From: Anaerolineae bacterium
Lineage (GTDB): Bacteria > Chloroflexota > Anaerolineae > Aggregatilineales > Aggregatilineaceae
Length of the DNA stretch: 64,000 nucleotides
Direction: 5' to 3'
Assembly (NCBI GenBank): GCA_016930015.1
Contig: JAFGHR010000059.1
Coordinates: 1 to 64,000 of the forward strand
Positions 25,608 through 34,639 of this stretch are shown here, piece by piece; within the stretch, counting starts at the first letter, position 1, and each line of letters starts with the position of its first letter. A program made the translations under genes and the position numbers. The notes below the pieces were generated by a model, which was given only the letters and a program-made list of their open reading frames with translations, had not been told where the DNA came from and did not search any database.

Positions 25608-26987
25608 ATGAGTTCCCATCACAACGCACATTGGATCAACGACGCCGTTTTTTACCACATCTACCCGCTGGGTTTGTGTGGCGCACCCGCTCGGAACGAC
25701 TTTTGCTCATCCCCCGAACCCCGCCTGGAAAAAATTTACGGCTGGCTGGATCACCTGCAATACCTGGGTGTGAACACGCTGTATCTGGGGCCGGTATTCG
25801 AGTCCGGTCGGCATGGTTACGACACGGCGGATTATTTCCGGGTTGACCGCCGCCTGGGTACTAACGATACGCTGCGTGATCTCAGTGCCGAACTGCACCG
25901 GCGCGGTATGCGGCTGGTTTTGGACGGTGTGTTCAATCATGTCGGGCGTGACTTCTGGGCGTTCTGTGATGTGCTGGCGCACGGTGAGGCGTCGGCCTAC
26001 TGTGATTGGTTCGCCGGACTCCGGTTTGGCGAATCCACGCCGTACCACGATCCGTTTACCTATGGGTGCTGGGACGGTCATTACAGCCTGCCCAAGCTGA
26101 ATCTGCACAATCCCGCGGTGGCTGATCACCTGTTTCAGGCGGTCGCGATGTGGATCAACACGTTTGGCGCGGACGGCCTGCGGCTGGATGCTGCCGACTG
26201 CGTTGATCGGGCGTTTTGGGAACGGTTCGCCGCGTTCTGCCGCGATTTGCGGCCTGATTTCTGGTTGATGGGTGAGATCGTGCGCGGCGATTACCGCCAG
26301 TGGGCCAATGCCAGAACGCTTGACTCGGTGACGAACTACGAGTGTTACAAAGGGCTGTATTCGAGTCACGTTGATCGCAACTACTTTGAGATCGCGTATT
26401 CGCTCAAGCGCCTGTTTGGTCCGGGCGGCCTGTACCGTGACCTCGTGCTGTACAATTTTGCCGACAATCACGACGTGAACCGCGTGGCGAGCAGTCTTAC
26501 GAACCCGGCAGACCTCTACCCGCTGTACTGTTTGTTGTTTACCATGCCGGGTGTGCCGTCGATCTACTACGGCAGTGAGTGGGGCATCGCGGGCGAAAAA
26601 TCCAACGGAAGCGACCGCGCCCTGCGTCCCGCTCTTGAGTTGGGCGACATGAACCGCTCGAATCCACAGCCCGGACTCCCGGCAGCACTTGCCCGGCTGG
26701 CGCGGACGCGGCGGGCTGTCGAAGCGCTGCGATACGGGGACTATCACGAACTGTGCAAAGATCATGAGCAGTTGGTTTTTGTGCGGCAGGCCAACGGCAG
26801 CCGCGTCGTTGTGATCGTCAACGCGTCCGATCAGCCGGTCGCGCTGGACCTCGATCTGTCCGCGTGGGGCGGGGCTGAGTTGGTGGACGTGCTGAACGAC
26901 GGCGGCGACGTGTTCCCGGTGCGGGGCGGGCGGGCACGCGTTGACCCGGTGTGGTCGCGCTGGGCGCGGATCATGGTGCTTCGATAA
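25608..26987 (+). CDS. GH13 alpha-amylase-family glycosidase
   Basis: Protein of 459 residues without a signal peptide, so cytosolic. The four GH13 regions are present: DGVFNHVG, GLRLDAADCVD with the nucleophile Asp, GEIVRGDY with the acid Glu, and NFADNHD with the third Asp. The C-terminal 90 residues form a small beta domain. Size and cytosolic location suggest a maltodextrin- or oligosaccharide-cleaving enzyme, but subfamily and linkage cannot be fixed. GGAGG stands 5 bases before the ATG. It has its own promoter under the TetR operator. No sugar transporter is adjacent. Confidence 0.88.
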   Translation: MSSHHNAHWINDAVFYHIYPLGLCGAPARNDFCSSPEPRLEKIYGWLDHLQYLGVNTLYLGPVFESGRHGYDTADYFRVDRRLGTNDTLRDLSAELHRRGMRLVLDGVFNHVGRDFWAFCDVLAHGEASAYCDWFAGLRFGESTPYHDPFTYGCWDGHYSLPKLNLHNPAVADHLFQAVAMWINTFGADGLRLDAADCVDRAFWERFAAFCRDLRPDFWLMGEIVRGDYRQWANARTLDSVTNYECYKGLYSSHVDRNYFEIAYSLKRLFGPGGLYRDLVLYNFADNHDVNRVASSLTNPADLYPLYCLLFTMPGVPSIYYGSEWGIAGEKSNGSDRALRPALELGDMNRSNPQPGLPAALARLARTRRAVEALRYGDYHELCKDHEQLVFVRQANGSRVVVIVNASDQPVALDLDLSAWGGAELVDVLNDGGDVFPVRGGRARVDPVWSRWARIMVLR

Positions 26988-27079
26988 TGTGCTGGCGGGT
27001 GGATATTTGCCAGAACCGGCAGTTGAACCCAGAATACGGGTAGGTTTCTTCATGCGTGTATCAGGAAAAGAGGATACTG

Positions 27080-29695
27080 ATGAAACGAACGCTTATCCTG
27101 AGTGTCATTTTGATGATGGTGTTGGGCATGGTAAACATAAGCCTGGCCGCGCCGTTGCGTCAGGATGACTGCCAACCCCTTGTTTTTGGCGAAACGGTGA
27201 CAGGTGATATCACAAACGATACGCCAGCGGTGTGTTTTGTACTTGAGCCGACGTTAGGCCAGCAGTTTGATGTCGAGATGCGGGCGGTTGATGGCGACCT
27301 GGACACGGTTGTCCGCGTGTTGTCAACGGCTCAAATCATTCTGGCGAGCAACGATAACGCCGACGACACAACCACCGACTCGCGGATCACAAACTACATG
27401 GCGATGCTGCCCGGCCCGCTGACCATTCTGGCGACGCGTGCCGGTGGTGCGGACGGCACCACGTCCGGGACGTTCGAACTGCGGGCGGGTCTGTTTGCGG
27501 AAAGCATCGAACCGGCGGACGCCGACGCGCTGCCGGTGGCGCTGGACGAGCCGGTCGAAGGCGAAATCTCGGATGCTGCATCACGCGTGTTTTACGAACT
27601 TCCCGTAGATGAAGAAGCACTGCTGATGGTGTATGCCGACGCCGCCGACGATGCCTTGACGCCCTACGTGGCCGTGCACCGGATTTCGGGCAAATTCAGC
27701 GCTATGCTTGCAGATGCCGAAGCATCCGAGGCCGGTGGTACGGTGGCGCTTGGCCCGCTGGTGCTGCGTCCGGGCCTGTACCGGTTCGAGGTGTCACGCG
27801 CGGGCGATGCTGGTGAAGGCGCGTTTTCGTTCTCGGTGGTCGAGCCGGTGCTAGCAGCCGATCAGATGGTGTTGACCTACGGTGAAATGGTGGTCGGGTT
27901 GTTCGAAGAAGCACCCGACGCGCTGACGTTTACGTTTGATGGCGCGGCGGGGGATGTCGTGGGGCTGGAAATGGCGCCCGCGATTGGATTGAGCGAGCCG
28001 ATGCGGGCCGGACTCGAAGTGGCCCGGCTTGACGACGGCGAGCCGGTTGTGCTGGTATCCAGCCAGGACCCGACAGCCCCGACAATAGGTGTGCTGCTGC
28101 TTGAGGAAAACGCTTTGTACCGGGTGACGGCTTCCGCGCTGCTGGGGCAGGGGGCGTTTTCACTGAATCTCAAGTTGTGGCAGACCGGCGGTGTTCCCTA
28201 TGACGTGCCGACAAGCGAGTTTGTCGCGGGTGAAACGATCACAGGTGAGATCGGGCTGCTGGATTATGCACATATCTATCGTGTTGATATCGAAGCCGGG
28301 TCGGAGATCGACCTGATTATGCAAAACGCGAGCGGCGACCTCGACCCGTTCCTGGAACTGGTCCAGGTGCTCCCTGACGGCGCGCGAAAAGACGTAGCCC
28401 AGAACGATAACCGGACCGCGTTCAGCACCAACGCCGGGATCACCAACCTGTACATGGTGGAAGGCGGGACGTTCGAAATCAAGGCCACGCGCTCGGAGCA
28501 AGAACACGGCGCGACGACCGGGTCATATGAGCTGACGCTGACGGTGCTGTCGCCGGACGAAGTGCCGGAGCGCCCGCCGCTGCGCCCGGTGCCCGCTGCC
28601 GGGGGACACAGCACGTGGACCGTGCTGCTCTACATGGGCGCGGATAACGATATCGAAGCGCCGATCTATTCGGATTACAACGAGCTGGAAGCCGTCGGCT
28701 CATCGGACGAGGTGCGTTTTGTGGTCCAGATGGACCGCTCGATAGGGTATTCGCGGGCGGGCGGTAACTGGTTTGGGTCGCGGCGTTGGGCGGTCGGCCA
28801 GGATTACAACATGTATTCGATTGGCTCGCCGTTTATTGAAGACCTGGGCGTGATCGACAGCGGGATTCCCGAAACGCTCGAAGACTTTTTGATCTGGGGC
28901 ATCGATAACTACCCGGCGGACCATTACGCGGTCGTGCTCAACGATCACGGCGGCGGTTGGCGCGGGGCCGTGGTGGATGACGACACCGGCCATATCCTGT
29001 CGGTGCCGGATATCGCCCAGGCGCTGGTGAACGCTGGCGCGAAAACCGAATCCGGCACAATCGATGTGCTGGCGTTTTCCGCGTGTTCGATGGGCGCCAT
29101 CGAAGTGATCGACGGGCTGTCAGGGGCTGCGGATTGGGTGGTTGGATCGGCCAAAATGGTTGACTTCAGTTCGTTCGATTTCATCGACCTGGCGGAACGC
29201 CTGATCGCTAATCCGGACGCCGACCCGGTCGAGTTCGCGAATCTGTTCACGCTGTCGTTTGATGCATCACACGCGGACGCCAGCGCGAGTTATATGATGG
29301 CGACTTATGACAGCGCCCACGTGCCCGCGTTGATGGCGGCATTGGAAAATTTCGCCGACGTGATCGAAGAAGACCCGGCCCGCTGGGACGAGATCATCGA
29401 TATTTACATCAAGACGTTTGCCTACGTGGGCGATAATTACGCTGACCTGGGGCATCTGGCCGAGAATCTCGTGGCGGACAGTGATGACGAGGGGTTCGTT
29501 GCGGCGGCTGAAATGGTGTTAGCGGCGCTCGATGACACGATTGTACTGTACGAGTCCAGCCCATCCGGCGAGATCGCCAGTGGCCTGTCTATCCGGCTGC
29601 CGCGCTACAAGCAGATTCCGGAGCGTTATGCAGAACTGCTGGATAATCCGTTCTGGGCACGCTGGGCCGAACTCGTGAACACTATGAATGGGTAG
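27080..29695 (+). CDS. Secreted clostripain-family (C11) cysteine protease with four PPC-like domains
   Basis: Protein of about 871 residues. Signal peptide at 1-25. Four beta domains of the bacterial pre-peptidase type follow to about residue 495, the first and last ones clearest (GETVTGDITN, DGDLDTVVRV; GETITGEIGL, GDLDPFLELV). The C-terminal part, about 510-871, is a C11 peptidase: WTVLLYMGADNDIE, catalytic His in LNDHGGGWRG and catalytic Cys in FSACSMGAIE. Clostripain-like enzymes cut after Arg or Lys. AGAGGA stands before the ATG at 27080. A strong hairpin terminator lies 84 bases after the stop. Confidence 0.88.
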   Translation: MKRTLILSVILMMVLGMVNISLAAPLRQDDCQPLVFGETVTGDITNDTPAVCFVLEPTLGQQFDVEMRAVDGDLDTVVRVLSTAQIILASNDNADDTTTDSRITNYMAMLPGPLTILATRAGGADGTTSGTFELRAGLFAESIEPADADALPVALDEPVEGEISDAASRVFYELPVDEEALLMVYADAADDALTPYVAVHRISGKFSAMLADAEASEAGGTVALGPLVLRPGLYRFEVSRAGDAGEGAFSFSVVEPVLAADQMVLTYGEMVVGLFEEAPDALTFTFDGAAGDVVGLEMAPAIGLSEPMRAGLEVARLDDGEPVVLVSSQDPTAPTIGVLLLEENALYRVTASALLGQGAFSLNLKLWQTGGVPYDVPTSEFVAGETITGEIGLLDYAHIYRVDIEAGSEIDLIMQNASGDLDPFLELVQVLPDGARKDVAQNDNRTAFSTNAGITNLYMVEGGTFEIKATRSEQEHGATTGSYELTLTVLSPDEVPERPPLRPVPAAGGHSTWTVLLYMGADNDIEAPIYSDYNELEAVGSSDEVRFVVQMDRSIGYSRAGGNWFGSRRWAVGQDYNMYSIGSPFIEDLGVIDSGIPETLEDFLIWGIDNYPADHYAVVLNDHGGGWRGAVVDDDTGHILSVPDIAQALVNAGAKTESGTIDVLAFSACSMGAIEVIDGLSGAADWVVGSAKMVDFSSFDFIDLAERLIANPDADPVEFANLFTLSFDASHADASASYMMATYDSAHVPALMAALENFADVIEEDPARWDEIIDIYIKTFAYVGDNYADLGHLAENLVADSDDEGFVAAAEMVLAALDDTIVLYESSPSGEIASGLSIRLPRYKQIPERYAELLDNPFWARWAELVNTMNG

Positions 29696-29717
29696 CGGTT
29701 GAGTGCTTGAATCAACC

Positions 29718-31709
29718 TCACTCGGGCGGGCTGGCAGCCTGTGACGGGATGGGCAAATACATCCACGAAGCAACGGGAATGCCGGAGTCATCGATGACTC
29801 CGGCATTTTTAATCTCAGGCCAGGAATACATCACGAGCTGTACTTGCAGGCCGTCAGCCGGTAGATCGTCGCTGGCCGGAAGCGTGACCGGGTTCAACAC
29901 CAGATCACCCGCGTGCCACAGCCAGCCCTGGAGTGACGTGATATCCATCTGGCTGTAGGTGGTGCCCTGTGTGTCAACCAGCCGGATCGAAAACTGGTAC
30001 TGCTGGTCGATGTCGCTGCGTTCGGGCTGCCAGAGCAGCAGCAGCGGCCAGGGTTCGCCGGGCTGGGGTAGGGCGTCAGCCTGGTACCCGATGATATGTG
30101 CGCCATTGGCGAACCGGGCCGGACCGTCGGGCGTGACATCGGGTGTTGGCTGGTAGCCAGGCGGAATCTGCACCCAGTTAAACATGGTATGCCCATCTGC
30201 GAGTTCACCGGCAGGTTCGCCAGGACCGAACAAGTCCGGGATGGTTGTGCCCGCCGATGTGCCCACCAGGATTTCGCCGTCCGGGTGGATGGGGATACCT
30301 TGTGGCATGGTGACAATGCGGGCCGGGTACCCCTCGCTGACCACGCGCCACAGCCGGTCCTGGTGAAGGGGACTGTACTTACCTTCGTCGGTTTCCGTGA
30401 TGATCGTGATATGCTCGCTCTGGTCGGCCCATTCGTCCAACACATCCAGGTAGAGCGACATCGGCGTGCGCAAAAATTCCTGGGCGCCGTCCAGGTGCAG
30501 CCAGCGCCATAACCCCAGCAGCAGCCAGGACTGCATCACCAGGAAGACGCACAGCGCCGCCGTGACCGGCCAGCGTGCCCAGGATCGGGCCTGCGCCAGC
30601 CGGGCGAGCAGTATGCCCTGGATCGGGTAGGCGCCAAACAGGATCGGCAGCATGTAAAACTCGTACACAAAAAACGGCGTCACCAGGAAAACGCTCAACG
30701 GGATGAGGGTAATCAGGGCCAGCAGAATCCCCGGCATACCGGCCCAGCGTTTGCGCCAGCCTTCGACCAGCAGCCAGCCTGCCCCCGCCAGTGTGAGCCA
30801 TGTTTTGACCCACAGCACCGTGTCCATATCGAAGGACGGCCACCAGTTGCCACTGCCAGCGGATTCCGCACGCTGAATCGAATAAAAGTCGGTTGAGCTG
30901 GTGACATAAGAAAACACGATCTGCACGTAACGAAAGCTGTGGGTGACATGTTCGACCGCCAGGTCGGAATCGCCCTGGTCCAGAATGCCACCTTTGATCA
31001 GGCCGATCATCCAGGGAACCGCCGTCAGGATACCCAGCGCCCAGCCGAGCAGGGTATACCGGATCAGCGTGCGGCGGTTTGTTTCCGGGCGGTACCAGCC
31101 AGCGCCAAGCACAACCAGTGATATCAACGTCAGGGGCATCACAAAGGCGATTTCCGCCTGCACACATACGCTGTACGACAGCCAAAACACCGGCAGCGCC
31201 CACCGCTTGCCCTCATAATAACCCAGCAGCCCGGTGAGTATCCACAGCGCCAGGAATGGCTGGGCCATGTTCGGGTGTAACGCGACGCGGCTCCAATCGA
31301 CGGCGGTCGGGCTGAGCGCAAACAGCAGGCCAGCCAGCACCGCCGCTCTGCGCCCAAAATAACGATCGGTCGTGATGACCATCAGCCACACGGCGATCAC
31401 GCCCATCAGGCCGACAAAAACACGCGGCGCGCGCGGATCGGGCGTAAACAGGTACGGGATCGCCAGCATGTAATTCGTGATCGGCGGGTGTCCCGGCAGC
31501 GCGTCCCATGACGTGATGTTGGACAGCCACATCCATTCACCGTGACGCGCCAGCCGCACCGTTTTATCCAGAAAGTGCGACTCGTCATAACGAAACTGGT
31601 GCAGGCCGGGTTCGGATACCCGAACTACAGCCGCCAGCAGGAGTATTCCGATCAGTACCGCATCCCAGCGTTTGATGGCGGTGAGCATGTTCGATATAGG
31701 TTTGGGCAT
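29718..31709 (-). CDS. Polytopic GT39/ArnT-like glycosyltransferase
   Basis: Protein of about 663 residues with 11-13 predicted membrane helices in the first 430 residues and a soluble C-terminal part rich in beta strands. The first outer loop has FRYDESHFLDK, with the Asp-Glu pair used by lipid-phosphate-sugar dependent PMT/ArnT-type enzymes, followed by the HPPITNYMLAIP loop. It likely moves a sugar from a polyprenyl-phosphate carrier to an outside acceptor. I start at MPKPISN (31709), since the upstream 36 residues are unlike a membrane N-terminus. No good ribosome-binding site decides this. Confidence 0.8.
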   Translation of the reverse strand: MPKPISNMLTAIKRWDAVLIGILLLAAVVRVSEPGLHQFRYDESHFLDKTVRLARHGEWMWLSNITSWDALPGHPPITNYMLAIPYLFTPDPRAPRVFVGLMGVIAVWLMVITTDRYFGRRAAVLAGLLFALSPTAVDWSRVALHPNMAQPFLALWILTGLLGYYEGKRWALPVFWLSYSVCVQAEIAFVMPLTLISLVVLGAGWYRPETNRRTLIRYTLLGWALGILTAVPWMIGLIKGGILDQGDSDLAVEHVTHSFRYVQIVFSYVTSSTDFYSIQRAESAGSGNWWPSFDMDTVLWVKTWLTLAGAGWLLVEGWRKRWAGMPGILLALITLIPLSVFLVTPFFVYEFYMLPILFGAYPIQGILLARLAQARSWARWPVTAALCVFLVMQSWLLLGLWRWLHLDGAQEFLRTPMSLYLDVLDEWADQSEHITIITETDEGKYSPLHQDRLWRVVSEGYPARIVTMPQGIPIHPDGEILVGTSAGTTIPDLFGPGEPAGELADGHTMFNWVQIPPGYQPTPDVTPDGPARFANGAHIIGYQADALPQPGEPWPLLLLWQPERSDIDQQYQFSIRLVDTQGTTYSQMDITSLQGWLWHAGDLVLNPVTLPASDDLPADGLQVQLVMYSWPEIKNAGVIDDSGIPVASWMYLPIPSQAASPPE
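29779..29810 (+). terminator. Terminator of the clostripain gene, inside the convergent gene's coding end
   Basis: A perfect 28-base palindrome (arms ATGCCGGAGTCATC / GATGACTCCGGCAT) followed by TTTTT on the plus strand. It overlaps the last 90 or so bases of the glycosyltransferase gene, where it is read as codons on the minus strand. Confidence 0.8.
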
Positions 31710-32076
31710 TATGTATTTGACCGTGTTTTTGCGTTTGTTGACCCGGTTGTTCGCATGGCTCGACGGCGGTCTATTATGCCGGATGGCTGCCGGAAATGCG
31801 AACTGCCCGGCTGTCAATGCGCCAGGGATGGGGTTTTGTCACGCCGGGATGAGCACCGACAGCAGGAAGGGAAACACGTGTTTCACTTCCGCAGTAGTGA
31901 TTCCCATGCTGATCAACATCTAGTGTACTTCCGGGGCGAGGTCGTCGCCTTCATGATCCCCAGCATGCGCCGATCACCGCTATTTACCCTATCCGCGCGG
32001 CTTACTTGAGAACCAGCCAGGGGTGGCATATACTAATCGACAGGTTCGTTTCCCCGCGCTCATCAAAGGGGCTGAC
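31710..32076. other. Divergent intergenic region
   Basis: A 367-base gap between the glycosyltransferase and the TIR gene. Apart from the plus-strand promoter at 32006-32034, no gene, repeat or strong hairpin is seen. Plus-strand ORFs from the track here (31542-32009, 31672-31923) lack ribosome-binding sites and overlap the glycosyltransferase. Confidence 0.4.
32006..32034 (+). promoter_or_regulatory. Promoter of the TIR gene
   Basis: TTGAGA, 17-base spacer, TATACT. The transcript would start near 32041, which excludes the GTG at 32023 used by the ORF track and supports the ATG at 32077. Confidence 0.6.
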
Positions 32077-33732
32077 ATGGCGCGTATATTCATTTCCTAC
32101 AGCCGGAAAGACGAAACCATTGCCCGACGCCTGGCAGCCGATCTGGATCGGCTGGGAGCGGACATCTGGATCGACGTTGACGATATCCCGGCTGGGATGA
32201 AATGGAGCACAGCCATCCAGCAAGGGCTGGATTCGTGCGAGGTGATGATCGTGATCATCTCGCCGGACGCGATGGCGTCTCGCAACGTGGAAGACGAGTG
32301 GCAGGCGTACCTGGACGATAGCAAGCCCATCATTCCGATACTCTGGCGACCGGCGCGGGTGCATTTCCAACTGCGACGTATCCAGTACATCGACTTTCAC
32401 ACCCAGGATTACGACACAGCGTTTGCGCAGTTACATTCTGCGCTGCGGCGCAAAAGAATCTACATTGCGCCGCTATCGGACACCGATCCCAGCGTGCAGA
32501 TTCCGGCGCAGAAACTGCTGCCGGTGCAGGGAGAAGAATTCCCTCGCTCGTATCTGGCGATAGGCGCGACGGGACTCGTATTGGTGGCGGTGGTGATCTT
32601 CCTGCTGTTGAGTGGAGTCCTCGGTGGTGGGGATGGTGAACCGGAAGCGACCGCTGAGACACAAAGTGCAGCCAGTATCATGTCTACGCCAACAGATCAA
32701 CCAGAAACCGGTGCAACTGCGGTTGTATCCCAGCAGACGCCATTGCCACCAGAGGCACAGGTGCCATTGGACTTGACCAATACTGCTCTAGCGCAGCCAA
32801 CGGCTACGCCTATGCCAACAAGCACGCCCACGCAGACACCGAATTACGACGCGACCTACAATGCCGTAGCGACACATATTATGGGCACAGAGATGGCAAG
32901 CTGGACTGATACTCCTGCACCAACGGCGACCGCAACCATACGCCCGACAGACACACCCGCGCCGGTGCCGACCGAAGCCCCGATTAATGCGCTGACGCCG
33001 ATGCCAAGCCCGATACCGGCGGGAAGCAGCAACCGCGACTGGACACCAGCGAGCCAGGAGATCAACGGGGTGACCATGATGTTGGTGCCAGCGGGCTGCT
33101 TCATGATGGGTAGTGAGACGGGGACAGACAATGAAAAACCAGTGCATGAAATCTGTTTTGATGAGCCGTTCTGGATAGATCGCACCGAGGTGACACGGGG
33201 GATGTATACAGAATGCGTGGCTGACGGAGTGTGTTCAGAAACGCTGGCTTCAAACTATTCAACGGAAAACAACCAGCCGATCAACAACTTAACATGGTTC
33301 CAGGCTAAAGATTACTGCGCATGGCGAGAGGCGCGGCTGCCAACCGAAGCCGAGTGGGAGTATGCAGCACGTGGGCCGGAAGGATGGACGTATCCCTGGG
33401 GTGATGAGTTTGCCTGGAACTATGTGGTATATAGCGGCAATTCCCCACAAACAGCGGAAGTGGGCAGCAGGCCGGATGGTGCGTCATGGGTAGGTGCGTT
33501 GGACATGAGCGGCAATGTGTGGGAGTGGACAAGCACAATCAATGAGGCCTATCCATACCGGGCAGATGATGGACGCGAAGATAATAGCGATGCTAACAGT
33601 TCGCGCGTGTTGCGCGGTGGCTCGTTCTTCGACGATTCCTCGGACAGCCTGCGCGCCGCCTTTCGCAACTGGAACCATCCCGGTCTTGAGTATTTCAACA
33701 TCTTCGGTTTTCGGTGCGCCCGCTCTCATTGA
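32077..33732 (+). CDS. TIR domain - membrane anchor - FGE/sulfatase-modifying-factor-like domain protein
   Basis: Protein of about 551 residues. Residues 1-135 are a TIR domain (RIFISYSRKDE, DIPAGMKW, MIVIISPDAM, and a Glu in VEDEW where bacterial TIR NADases have their catalytic Glu). A membrane helix is at about 159-181, then a Thr/Pro-rich linker to about 320, then an FGE-sulfatase-type domain (MVPAGCFMMG, WIDRTEVTRGMY, RLPTEAEWEYAARG, WEW, RVLRGGSFF). The catalytic Cys pair of true formylglycine-generating enzymes is not seen, so the outer domain is more likely a sensor or binding module. AAAGGGG precedes the ATG. Confidence 0.85.
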   Translation: MARIFISYSRKDETIARRLAADLDRLGADIWIDVDDIPAGMKWSTAIQQGLDSCEVMIVIISPDAMASRNVEDEWQAYLDDSKPIIPILWRPARVHFQLRRIQYIDFHTQDYDTAFAQLHSALRRKRIYIAPLSDTDPSVQIPAQKLLPVQGEEFPRSYLAIGATGLVLVAVVIFLLLSGVLGGGDGEPEATAETQSAASIMSTPTDQPETGATAVVSQQTPLPPEAQVPLDLTNTALAQPTATPMPTSTPTQTPNYDATYNAVATHIMGTEMASWTDTPAPTATATIRPTDTPAPVPTEAPINALTPMPSPIPAGSSNRDWTPASQEINGVTMMLVPAGCFMMGSETGTDNEKPVHEICFDEPFWIDRTEVTRGMYTECVADGVCSETLASNYSTENNQPINNLTWFQAKDYCAWREARLPTEAEWEYAARGPEGWTYPWGDEFAWNYVVYSGNSPQTAEVGSRPDGASWVGALDMSGNVWEWTSTINEAYPYRADDGREDNSDANSSRVLRGGSFFDDSSDSLRAAFRNWNHPGLEYFNIFGFRCARSH

Positions 33733-33855
33733 GCGAGCCCGCTCTCGCTGAGCGTGCCAGCAAAGCTGGCGTTGGCGGCTGGACTCTGGCACGCTGCGGG
33801 GAGCATGAATTGAGGCAAGCAGTAGCGTGTCCGCCTGCCTCAGCCGTGAATGATA

Positions 33856-34518
33856 CTAATCCTCGGATGGATTATCCAGGCGGAAGCCGTGACCGCGCAC
33901 CGTTACGATGTATTGGTATTCGGGATCAACTTCGGCCAGCCGGTCACGCAGGCGGCGTACCAGCGCATCAATCGCCTGTTCGCTGACACCTTCGCCCACC
34001 GCATCCGGCCAGACGGACTCGACAACCTCGTCACGCGTGCGGACGGCGCCGCCGCCATCGTACAGTAGTTCCAGCAGCCGGTACTGCGGCAGACTCAACG
34101 GTGGATCAACCTCAATATTGCCCACAAACACACGCCGCGAGTCCCGGTTGATCTGGAGCCTGCCCAAACGGCCCGGCAGTTCATTCAGGAACAGCGGCGC
34201 TGTGGCTTCTGACCCGACAAACGTGATCTTGACCGCCAGCGCGATCTGGATTTCGTCGCCATCTTTGATCGGAACAGTTTCAGCTTTGACCTGTTTTCCA
34301 TTAACCCAGGTGCCGTTTTTGCTGTCCAGGTCTTCCAGAAAATACGTGTCTCCCGACCGGAAAATGCGGATATGCTCACGCGAAACCTGGCGTTCCGGCA
34401 AGACCAGATCACATTCGCCGCCCCGGCCTACCACCAGTTCAGGTTCACGGATGGTCCAGCGCTGGCCAGCTTTTTCACCCTCATGAATAAGCAATACTGG
34501 TTTTTCTGCTTCTGGCAT
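33856..34518 (-). CDS. FHA - winged-helix DNA-binding regulator
   Basis: Protein of about 220 residues. An N-terminal FHA domain (about 8-95: LVVGRGGECDLVL, VSREHIRIF, SKNGTWVNG) binds phosphothreonine; a C-terminal OmpR/PhoB-type winged helix (about 120-215: LPQYRLLELLYDGGGAV, RLRDRLAEVDPEYQYIVTVRGHGFRL) binds DNA. The usual receiver domain is replaced by FHA, so the input is Ser/Thr phosphorylation. Start moved to 34518 (GGAAGAGAG upstream). The gene is divergent from the Ser/Thr kinase gene only 121 bases away, so the two probably form a kinase-regulator pair. Confidence 0.88.
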   Translation of the reverse strand: MPEAEKPVLLIHEGEKAGQRWTIREPELVVGRGGECDLVLPERQVSREHIRIFRSGDTYFLEDLDSKNGTWVNGKQVKAETVPIKDGDEIQIALAVKITFVGSEATAPLFLNELPGRLGRLQINRDSRRVFVGNIEVDPPLSLPQYRLLELLYDGGGAVRTRDEVVESVWPDAVGEGVSEQAIDALVRRLRDRLAEVDPEYQYIVTVRGHGFRLDNPSED

Positions 34519-34530
34519 AAGCTCTCTTCC

Positions 34531-34559
34531 TTGACATTTGCGGTACGCCGGGCTATGGT
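34531..34559 (+). promoter_or_regulatory. Promoter of the Ser/Thr kinase gene
   Basis: TTGACA, 17-base spacer, TATGGT, about 80 bases before the kinase start. It lies in the shared region next to the FHA regulator gene, so that regulator could bind here. Confidence 0.5.
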
Positions 34560-34639
34560 GGTCACATCTCGCTGGCTGTGAGTATCCCTCGCCGCATTCC
34601 GGCGCCAACGCGAGTCTGTATAGGAGTATAGCGAGTGTT

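Noticed and set aside
25707-27053. 448-residue minus-strand ORF opposite the GH13 gene
   Set aside because: It lies entirely opposite a gene with all four GH13 motifs and has a composition rich in His, Arg and Val typical of antisense frames in GC-rich DNA.
30379-31203. 274-residue minus-strand ORF in another frame
   Set aside because: Out-of-frame shadow of the glycosyltransferase.
32077-33732. Known TIR defence system (Thoeris or similar)
   Set aside because: No ThsA, Sir2, Ago or effector gene is adjacent; the fused outer FGE-like domain points to a receptor instead.
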